DNA of 64,000 bases from Bryobacteraceae bacterium. GTDB lineage: Bacteria > Acidobacteriota > Terriglobia > Bryobacterales > Bryobacteraceae. Both the position numbers and the translations under genes were made by a program. Location: the NCBI GenBank assembly GCA_029975915.1, contig JARKOC010000177.1:434001-498000 (forward strand). Direction: 5' to 3'. The stretch's first letter is position 1. Every line of letters begins with the position of its first letter. Shown piece by piece: positions 57,697 through 64,000 of the stretch. The notes under the pieces are model-generated. The model was given only the letters and a program-made list of their open reading frames with translations. It did no database searches and was not told where the DNA came from.

Positions 57697-58026
57697 TTAG
57701 GCCAGTGAATCGACCATCTTGACAAGTTCGCTCTTGCCAACCGCCCCGACTCGCTGATCTACCACTTTCCCGCCCTTGAACAAGAGCAGCGTGGGAATGC
57801 CTCGAACATTGTATCGGGCCGCGATCGAGGAGTGCTCGTCCACATTCACTTTGCCCACCTTCACCTTGCCGGCGTATTCGTCGGCGAAGGAATCAACTGT
57901 CGGCGCGATCATACGGCACGGGCCGCACCATTCGGCCCAGAAATCGACGAGGACCGGTAGGTCTGATTGAAGTACGTCCGTATCAAAGCTATCGGTGGTG
58001 AATGCCAGTGTGTTGTTGCCAGCCAT
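57697..58026 (-). CDS. trxA: Thioredoxin
   Basis: The general cytoplasmic disulfide reductant, 109 residues. The active site is WAEWCGPCRM, the cis-proline is in VRGIPTLLLF, and the ends are of usual length. No exported leader is present. It lies 50 bases downstream of glgA on the same strand. Confidence 0.96.
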   Translation of the reverse strand: MAGNNTLAFTTDSFDTDVLQSDLPVLVDFWAEWCGPCRMIAPTVDSFADEYAGKVKVGKVNVDEHSSIAARYNVRGIPTLLLFKGGKVVDQRVGAVGKSELVKMVDSLA

Positions 58027-58076
58027 GTAACTAATGATGCTCCATTTCTCCAGATGTGACGCCTCCGGCGAAGGAT

Positions 58077-59501
58077 TCAGACTCCTGCCCTGAGCCGGGC
58101 GTAAAGTTCGCTATACTGGCGCGCCGAGGCCGCCCAGGAGAAGTCCTTTGCCATGCCCCGTTTCATGCGTGCAACCCAATTCCTGCGGTTGCGGAACGCC
58201 GCCAGCGCCTCGTCGAGAGCAGCTTCAAGAGCCTGAACGCTGTAATCGTGAAACTTGAAGCCTGTCTCCTTCTGAATTGTATCGTCCAGGCCGCCCGTGG
58301 CGCGCACGATCGGCACTGTACCGTAACGTAAGGAATAGATCTGGTTCAGACCGCATGGCTCGTAGAGCGACGGCATGAGAAACATGTCCGCTCCCGCCTC
58401 GATACGGTGGGCCAGCGCATTGTTATATCCGATCCAGACGCCCACCTTCCCGGGCAGCCACCTGTGCCAGTCGTTGAACAGATTCTCGTACCTGGTCTCG
58501 CCCGATCCAAGCACAACCAACTGCACATCGTGATGGGAAAAGTAGTGTGACAGCCCCGCGATGAGGTCGAAACCTTTCTGTCCCGCGAACCTCGACACGA
58601 TACCAATCAGTGGCCGGTCCAGTTTGTCGCTTGGCAGGTGGAACTCCTCAAGCAACGCTTTCTTGCAGGCCTTCTTTCCCGTCAGATCAGCTGCCGAGTA
58701 CTGTGCGGGAATCAGCGGATCGGTTTCCGGCGACCATTCCGAGTAATCTACCCCGTTCAGGATGCCAGTCAACCTGCTTGAAACCGAGCGGATGATGCCA
58801 TCGAAGCCGAATCCGCCTTCCGGCGTCTGGATCTCCCTGGCATAGGTCGGCGATACCGTTGTCACCCAATCGGACATGACGATACCGGCCTTCAGGAAAC
58901 TGATGTCACCGTAGTACTCCATCTTGTCCGTCGTCATCCAGCCAGGATTGAGGCCAAGGTCAGGCAGCAGGTTGGCGCTGAATCGCCCGTGGTAGCCCAG
59001 GTTGTGGATCGTAAAAACCGTGCGCAGGTTGTAGAAAGCCGGATTCGACCACTGCTGGTCGTGCCGGTAGACCGGAACCAGTCCAGTCTGCCAGTCGTGG
59101 CAGTGGATAATATCTGGGAGAAAAAGCGTCTGAGCAACGCCCAGCGCTGCGAGCGATAAAACGGCGAAACGGCGGTGGTTGTCCCAGTAGTCGAATGACC
59201 GTTGAGCGTAAAGGCCCTCCCGGTCAAATAGGACGGGATGCTCCACGAAGTAAAACCTAACGCCCTTTTCCACCCTGGTCCGGATGTCCACGTTCCAGGG
59301 ATGCGGCCCCGCAAACAGACGCATGTTGTCATAGGCCGATTCGGTGGAGTCCCAGGGGATCTGCCCATAGCGGGGCATGACAACGGCCACCTCTTCGCCA
59401 CCTGCAACCAGCGCTGCCGGCAGAGCGCCCGCCACATCGGCCAGACCGCCAGTTTTGGCGAAAGGCGTAGCCTCCGAACAGACCATCAGAATGCGTGCCA
59501 T
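58077..59501 (-). CDS. glgA: Glycogen synthase (ADP-glucose, GT5)
   Basis: Extends alpha-1,4-glucan from ADP-glucose. The ADP-glucose site KTGGLADV is at residues 16-23, HCHDWQTGL and FTIHNLGYHG are present, and the C-terminal half has the GIVSRFAGQKGFDLI and LMPSLYEPCGLNQIYSLRYGTVPIVR motifs with the donor-site glutamate. It is 474 residues, full length. GGAGGGG precedes the ATG. Confidence 0.96.
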   Translation of the reverse strand: MARILMVCSEATPFAKTGGLADVAGALPAALVAGGEEVAVVMPRYGQIPWDSTESAYDNMRLFAGPHPWNVDIRTRVEKGVRFYFVEHPVLFDREGLYAQRSFDYWDNHRRFAVLSLAALGVAQTLFLPDIIHCHDWQTGLVPVYRHDQQWSNPAFYNLRTVFTIHNLGYHGRFSANLLPDLGLNPGWMTTDKMEYYGDISFLKAGIVMSDWVTTVSPTYAREIQTPEGGFGFDGIIRSVSSRLTGILNGVDYSEWSPETDPLIPAQYSAADLTGKKACKKALLEEFHLPSDKLDRPLIGIVSRFAGQKGFDLIAGLSHYFSHHDVQLVVLGSGETRYENLFNDWHRWLPGKVGVWIGYNNALAHRIEAGADMFLMPSLYEPCGLNQIYSLRYGTVPIVRATGGLDDTIQKETGFKFHDYSVQALEAALDEALAAFRNRRNWVARMKRGMAKDFSWAASARQYSELYARLRAGV

Positions 59502-59580
59502 GTCCCCTCCATGTTAGTCCTCGGCGGCTAGGCGTGGGAATGGCTGTGATACCCTTGAAACGTAGGCAAGGAGCGAGATC

Positions 59581-60060
59581 ATGGGTTCGTTGGGCTGGCA
59601 GGAGACGATTGTCATTTTTGTGCTCGCCCTCCTTCTGTTCGGCCCCAAGAAACTCCCTGAACTTGGGAAGAACCTGGCTAAGGCGATCGGGGAGTTCCGG
59701 CGGGCGTCGAACGAATTGAAGGATACCTGGCAGCGCGAGATGACCGCCATCGAGCGCGAGACTGAGGAGATCAAGAAGGAAACCCAATCGGCGGTCGAAT
59801 CCACTTACGATTACCCGGATTCAAGTTACGACTACAATTACGATTCGTCCTACGACTACGGCGCCTACGGTGAGACGCAGACCGCCGATGCGGCCTCCGC
59901 CGGGACGGACGCGACGGCCGATGCCGATCCCAGCCTCACTGCAGGCGATGAGCCGCCCGTCATCGAGGTAGCCGAAGGAACCGTCCCAGCGTCCGGAGAG
60001 GCTCCCATCGAAGCGCCGCCCGGCGAACCGGCGCCGCCTGAATCGGCGAAAGCCACTTAA
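59581..60060 (+). CDS. Twin-arginine translocase subunit, TatA/TatB family, with long acidic tail
   Basis: The membrane-inserted pore or receptor component of Tat. The N-terminal helix, FGPKKLPELGKNL hinge and amphipathic helix (AKAIGEFRRASNELKD) span residues 1-55; EFRRASNELK is more TatB-like than TatA-like. The tail (about 80-159) is unusual: YDYPDSSYDYNYDSSYDYG, then a Pro/Glu/Ala-rich acidic stretch. At 159 residues it is longer than typical TatA. AAGGAG lies upstream. The tatC gene follows after 47 bases. Confidence 0.9.
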   Translation: MGSLGWQETIVIFVLALLLFGPKKLPELGKNLAKAIGEFRRASNELKDTWQREMTAIERETEEIKKETQSAVESTYDYPDSSYDYNYDSSYDYGAYGETQTADAASAGTDATADADPSLTAGDEPPVIEVAEGTVPASGEAPIEAPPGEPAPPESAKAT

Positions 60061-60107
60061 CCGGCTCTGGATCCCGTAGTCTTAAGGACCAATCGGCAAG
60101 AGGATTG

Positions 60108-61253
60108 ATGGCAGACGCCAACCAAGAACAGGAACCGCGCCCCGGCGAGCAGCAACAGGTCGAGCCGGCTGACAGCATCCCGGCTGAACAGGATGGCCGG
60201 CTGCTGCCGGAGGATTACGGCAAACAGCAATACACCCCGGCGAGCGAGTACGAACAGGCGTCCACGGCCGGCGAGCCTTCCGGGTTCACCACGTCAAACG
60301 AGGTTGCTACCGCGCCACCCGAGCCTCCCGCCCCGGCTTCTCCGGCATCCACCCCTGAACCAGAGGAGGAGGATGAGGACGAAGGCATGCTGCGCATGTC
60401 CTTCATGGAGCACCTCGAGGAACTCCGCCAGCGCATCATCAAGGCATTGGGCGGCATCGCCGCGGCCTTCGCCATCTGCATCCTGTACTCGAGTGAGATC
60501 TGGAACGCCGTCCGCCAGCCCGCCTCGACCGCGCTGAAACAACTCGGCTTACCGGGCGAACTGGCCCAGATCACCCCCACCGAGGCTTTCAGCATCATCT
60601 GGATCAAACTGCCCGTTCTGGCCGCGCTCTTTCTTGCCTCTCCCTGGGTGCTCTATCAGGTATGGGCGTTTATCGCCCCAGGTCTCTACAAGAAGGAACG
60701 CCGCCTGGCCGCGCCTTTTATTCTCACCACGGCCGGCCTGTTTATCCTCGGCGGATTGTTCGCTTACTTCGTCGCGTTCCGCTTTGGGCTGCGTTTCCTG
60801 TTGGGCATCGGCGTGGACATCGGCGTCCGGCCCATCATCTCGATGACCGAGTACACGGATCTTTTTATCAACGTGATGCTCGGCGTGGGACTCGTCTTTG
60901 AACTGCCTGTCCTGATCTTCTTCCTCACGTTGCTGCGCATCGCCTCGCCCCGCTTCCTGATGCGCCATTCCCGCTACGCGATCCTGTTGATCGTTGTTGG
61001 CGCCGCCATCATCACTCCGACGCCCGACGTCTATAACCTCACCATCTTCGCCGTGCCGATGATTTTGCTCTATTTCATCGGCGTTTTCGCCAGCTACCTG
61101 CTTGTGCTGAGCCGCGAAGGCCGCAGATTCCCATGGGGCAAGGTGTTGATTTGGACCATCGTCGTGGTGGGGCTGCTCACCGCGGCCTCTTATATGGCCA
61201 TGAGCGTGTACGGCATGAAGTTCATTCCCGCTTGGCCATTCCTCACCCGCTAG
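60108..61253 (+). CDS. tatC: Twin-arginine translocase subunit TatC with N-terminal extension
   Basis: The signal-recognising Tat core. The family region starts near residue 95 at LRMSFMEHLEELRQRIIKALGGIAAAFAICI, which contains the conserved HLEELR, and continues with six hydrophobic segments, including SPWVLYQVWAFIAPGLYKKERR and FFLTLLRIASPRFLMRHSRYAILLIVVGAAIITPTPD. The 381-residue product is about 100 residues longer than usual because of an acidic, Pro/Glu-rich cytoplasmic N-terminus, mirroring the TatA/B tail. The ATG at 60108 has AAGAGGA upstream. Confidence 0.94.
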   Translation: MADANQEQEPRPGEQQQVEPADSIPAEQDGRLLPEDYGKQQYTPASEYEQASTAGEPSGFTTSNEVATAPPEPPAPASPASTPEPEEEDEDEGMLRMSFMEHLEELRQRIIKALGGIAAAFAICILYSSEIWNAVRQPASTALKQLGLPGELAQITPTEAFSIIWIKLPVLAALFLASPWVLYQVWAFIAPGLYKKERRLAAPFILTTAGLFILGGLFAYFVAFRFGLRFLLGIGVDIGVRPIISMTEYTDLFINVMLGVGLVFELPVLIFFLTLLRIASPRFLMRHSRYAILLIVVGAAIITPTPDVYNLTIFAVPMILLYFIGVFASYLLVLSREGRRFPWGKVLIWTIVVVGLLTAASYMAMSVYGMKFIPAWPFLTR

Positions 61254-61406
61254 CGCGCTGATCTTCAGCGGCGGGTTTGCTCATTCGGCGGCAAAACACG
61301 GCGCGGCCGCCTTGAAATTGGGGCCGATTCCAGCAGAAGACCATCGGACCGCACCACGGCGTCCAATCCGGCAAGTCCTACACCGCTTTCCCGGCCCTGC
61401 ACGGTC

Positions 61407-61997
61407 TCAGGATTGCACGCTCTCATCCGCCATCTCGAAAACGAGCAGGTACCCGTCGGTCCCGATCGTCGCCGTGTGGACGAGAGCCCATGATTTCATC
61501 TCCACCCCGCACAGGGTTGAGCGCAGGGAGACTCTATGCTCAATCGGCGGCCCTGGAGGACAGATCCCGTCCGGTCGCCAATCGAGCACGACGAGCCTGC
61601 CCTGAGGGCGCAAAATGCGCCTGCATTCGTCAAGTGCGGCTTCCCGGTTCTCGAGTTCATGCCAGATGTCGGCCAGGATCACCAGATCGCAAGACCCGGC
61701 CGCAAGGTGAGTTTCCGCGGGGCGTCCAATCACAAGGTCAACATTTGCCGGAGCGCCGGGGCCGCTCAGCCGGTCCCGAAGCTGATCGATCAGCCAAGGC
61801 CTCCACTCTACGGCGAACACCCTGCCATCCGGCCCTACCCGCTCGCCGATGGGCAGTGTGTAGTATGCGATCCCGGCTCCGATCTCGCCGGCCGTCATGC
61901 CGGCAAGGATCCCAACTTCATCCATCAGTCTGTTTGGAGACAGCCAATGCTCGCTGTCCCGGATGTCGTGTACAAAAGTTGTCAATGAGGAACCCAT
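61407..61997 (-). CDS. Class I SAM-dependent methyltransferase
   Basis: A 196-residue Rossmann-fold methyltransferase. Motif I is AGEIGAGIAYYTLP (a slightly changed ExGxGxG), motif II VFAVEWRP, and ADIWHELENREAALDECRRILRPQGRLVVLDWR covers motifs IV-VI. The GGAGG five bases before the ATG at 61997 sets the start; an ATG at 62015 is weaker. The substrate is unknown; the family includes arsenite, quinone and small-molecule methyltransferases. Confidence 0.85.
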   Translation of the reverse strand: MGSSLTTFVHDIRDSEHWLSPNRLMDEVGILAGMTAGEIGAGIAYYTLPIGERVGPDGRVFAVEWRPWLIDQLRDRLSGPGAPANVDLVIGRPAETHLAAGSCDLVILADIWHELENREAALDECRRILRPQGRLVVLDWRPDGICPPGPPIEHRVSLRSTLCGVEMKSWALVHTATIGTDGYLLVFEMADESVQS

Positions 61998-62055
61998 GGT
62001 GTCCTCCACCCTCATTTTGGACCCATTCTGTCGACGGCGGCCCTATCTCTGTTGT

Positions 62056-62256
62056 CTGGATTCGGCGACCTTCCACGGCACATTCCCCAGGGCGCCCTTC
62101 GTCCTGGCTGGCTCAGTGAAACCCATCGCCGGCGAGTTTCCGCGACTTTCGGCCCATGGGGAGAATGAGAGCGACCCGGAATCCTTCATTGACACAATCG
62201 CGAGCGAGGCGTTATGAACGCTTTCCGGGCAGTTCGGCCGGCTGGATTCGGCGACC
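62056..62256 (+). repeat. Exact 15-base direct repeat, two copies
   Basis: CTGGATTCGGCGACC occurs at 62056-62070 and 62242-62256, 186 bases apart, inside non-coding DNA. It may bound a small insertion or be a pair of binding sites. Confidence 0.45.
62189..62218 (+). promoter_or_regulatory. Candidate sigma-70 promoter
   Basis: A perfect TTGACA (62189-62194) is followed after 18 bases by TATGAA (62213-62218), a four-of-six -10 match. It would drive a transcript towards the acyl-CoA synthetase gene with a leader of about 330 bases, which is long. Confidence 0.3.
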
Positions 62257-62551
62257 CTCGACGAGGCGTCTCCTCCGAAAGTGCCTCATGGGATACGAGG
62301 CGCCCTCGCTCGCCCCCGGGCAGCCAGCGTTCTACCCCCTCCTGGTGCAACAATGGGGAACTGGCAGGGTTATGCCGGTATCCGAAAGTCAAGACAGCCC
62401 ATCATTTGGCTGGGGGCATTCTTCCGGCTCGTATTCAAAGCCGGGGAAGATCCCAAGTCGCCCAGACGAAACTGGCTGTCTTTCTCGCCACCGCGCCTGC
62501 CCTCCGCTCAAAGGCCTGCCTGTCAGAGGAGGCCTCGACTAATCCGCCGCC

Positions 62552-64000
62552 ATGCCCGCTCCAGAATCCGAAATCATTCAACACATCAGTATCGCCGAGG
62601 CCCTGTCACGGACTGAGCGCCTCTACGGAGACAGTCTTGCCCTCGTCAGCCGGCACCAGCGGATCCGCTGGAGTTGGCATGAACTGATGAACACCGCCCG
62701 TTCCATCGCAACGGGGCTCTACTCGATTGGAATTGTTCCCGGCGACCGGGTGGGCATCTGGTCCACGAATTGCGCCGAGTGGGTCGCCCTGCAATACGCC
62801 TGCGCGATCTCCGGCATCGTGCTGGTCAACGTCAACACGGCCTACCGCTCCCACGAACTCTCCTACGTCCTCCAACGCAGCCGCATCCGGGCGCTTTTCC
62901 TGCATGAGCAGGACCACCATGCCGACTACCGCCGGATTCTCGAAGACGCTCTGAGCAGGATCAGATGCTCCCTTCAACACTCGATTTACATCGGCTCGCC
63001 TGAATGGGCCCGGATCGCTTCCAGCGATCCTATTCAACCCTTGCACCGCCCCGATCCCGCCGACGTAGCCAACATCCAATACACTTCCGGCACCACAGGA
63101 TCGCCGAAGGGCGTTTTGCTTACACATCTAAATTTGATCAACAACGGGCGTTTCATGGCAGGGCGCATGAAACTGACCGCCAATGACCGCATTTGTCTCC
63201 CCGTACCGCTATACCATTGCTTCGGCTGCGTGATCGGGACGATGAACGCCGCCGCAACGGGAGCGGCAATCGTCCTGCCCGCTGCCTCTTTCGATGCCGG
63301 CAAGACGCTCGAAGCCGTCGGAGCCGAGCGGGCTACGGCCATCTACGGCGTCCCTGCCATGTTCATCGCCGAGTTGCATCACCCTGACTTCGAAAAACAC
63401 GACTGCTCGAGTCTTCGTACGGGCGTGATGGCGGGATCTGTCTGCCCGATCGAGGTGATGCGGCAAGTGGTCGAGCGAATGAACTGCCGGGAGATCACAA
63501 TCATTTACGGCCAAACGGAAAGTTCGCCTGGCATTACCATGTCAAGTCCGGACGATGCCCTTGAGTTGCGTTGCTCGACTGTCGGCCGCGCACTGCCCGC
63601 AACAGAAGTCAAGATCATTGACCCAGGCACTGGGGAACAGGTCCCGGCCGGCGTCACAGGCGAGCTTTGTACCCGCGGCTATCTCGTCATGAAAGGTTAC
63701 GACAACGATCCCGAAGCCACCGCCGCCGCAATCGATCACGACGGATGGCTTCACACCGGAGACCTCGCCGTTGTGGATGAGAATGGCTACTACCGCATCA
63801 CGGGAAGGCTGAAGGACATGATCATCCGCGGCGGAGAGAATATCTATCCTCGCGAGGTCGAGGACTTCCTCTACCAACATCCGAAGATCGCCGAAGTCCA
63901 AGTCGTTGGACTCCCCCACGAAAGGCTTGGCGAAACCGTGCTGGCTTGGATCAGATTGAAACCTGGCTGCGCAGCCACTCAGGAGGAAATCCAGCGGTTC
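62552..64000 (+). CDS. AMP-dependent acyl-CoA synthetase (3' end outside window)
   Basis: An adenylate-forming enzyme that activates a carboxylic acid with ATP and CoA. The frame runs from ATG 62552 to the window edge without a stop, 483 residues seen. The P-loop YTSGTTGSPKG is near residue 176, the YGQTESSPG motif at about 320 and the hinge/C-terminal region GWLHTGDLAVVD, GRLKDMIIRGGENIYPREVEDFL near 405-440. The catalytic C-terminal lysine lies beyond the edge. Medium- or long-chain fatty acid is the likeliest substrate. An AGAGGAGG is present but 20 bases upstream, so the start is not certain. Confidence 0.92.
   Translation, partial: MPAPESEIIQHISIAEALSRTERLYGDSLALVSRHQRIRWSWHELMNTARSIATGLYSIGIVPGDRVGIWSTNCAEWVALQYACAISGIVLVNVNTAYRSHELSYVLQRSRIRALFLHEQDHHADYRRILEDALSRIRCSLQHSIYIGSPEWARIASSDPIQPLHRPDPADVANIQYTSGTTGSPKGVLLTHLNLINNGRFMAGRMKLTANDRICLPVPLYHCFGCVIGTMNAAATGAAIVLPAASFDAGKTLEAVGAERATAIYGVPAMFIAELHHPDFEKHDCSSLRTGVMAGSVCPIEVMRQVVERMNCREITIIYGQTESSPGITMSSPDDALELRCSTVGRALPATEVKIIDPGTGEQVPAGVTGELCTRGYLVMKGYDNDPEATAAAIDHDGWLHTGDLAVVDENGYYRITGRLKDMIIRGGENIYPREVEDFLYQHPKIAEVQVVGLPHERLGETVLAWIRLKPGCAATQEEIQRF

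Larger units (their letters stand above)
61998..62551. other. Intergenic region upstream of the acyl-CoA synthetase gene
   Basis: About 550 bases between divergent genes. Frames such as 62156-62542 (+) show no family features and are Ser/Arg/Pro-rich. It contains the exact direct repeat CTGGATTCGGCGACC at 62056-62070 and 62242-62256, and a promoter-like site at 62189-62218. Nothing else is supported. Confidence 0.45.

Overview
The window is a GC-rich chromosomal segment that most resembles Acidobacteriota, probably the Bryobacterales (Solibacter-like) group. This is an inference from gene content: a 1152-residue Oar-like TonB-dependent receptor with an N-terminal carboxypeptidase-regulatory-like domain, several Tat-tagged Gfo/Idh/MocA oxidoreductases, DHDPS-family aldolases beside NHL and MFS proteins, and an exosortase-type exopolysaccharide (EPS) locus. 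No phage, transposase, CRISPR array or rRNA was seen. Two tRNA genes (Asp-GTC and Ser-CGA) lie at about 50.1-50.5 kb.

Region 1 (1-14.8 kb) is an exosortase-linked EPS locus. A leftward group carries a DegT-type aminotransferase, an exosortase and EpsI. An asparagine-synthase-type amidotransferase diverges from it. A second leftward group has a GT-A glycosyltransferase, two GT4 glycosyltransferases and a nucleotide-sugar epimerase. Then follow a large secreted protein of unknown function, a FemAB-like protein and a Wzx-type flippase. Together they would build nucleotide sugars, assemble and export a repeat unit, and sort proteins at the envelope. No PEP-CTERM substrate was seen here.

Region 2 (15-28.5 kb) is a sugar or sugar-acid uptake and catabolism island: DHDPS-family lyase, TonB receptor, secreted beta-propeller protein, ACS-type MFS transporter, a second DHDPS-family lyase, the remnant of a glycoside hydrolase, two Tat-tagged Gfo/Idh oxidoreductases in opposite orientations, and an FAH-family hydrolase that also has a Tat-like leader.

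Region 3 (28.6-50 kb) is mostly housekeeping: recO, glyQ-glyS, ppdK with a clear terminator, an M14 peptidase, an exported alpha/beta hydrolase, a haem-binding protein, tdh, a sugar porter, pyrR-pyrB-pyrC, two different homoserine dehydrogenases placed tail to tail, a lone receiver protein, glgB with a coupled unknown gene, and an adenosine-deaminase-family enzyme.

Region 4 (50-64 kb) has the two tRNAs around a short repeat cluster, then nfo, a Tat-tagged FAD oxidoreductase, a DUF2007-like protein, YtxH and pruA followed by a structured RNA and terminator, a helix-hairpin-helix protein, a class A beta-lactamase-like protein, a YhdH/YhfP reductase, trxA, glgA, tatA/B-tatC, a methyltransferase and an acyl-CoA synthetase cut by the right edge. 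The Tat translocase genes fit the many Tat-like leaders in the window.
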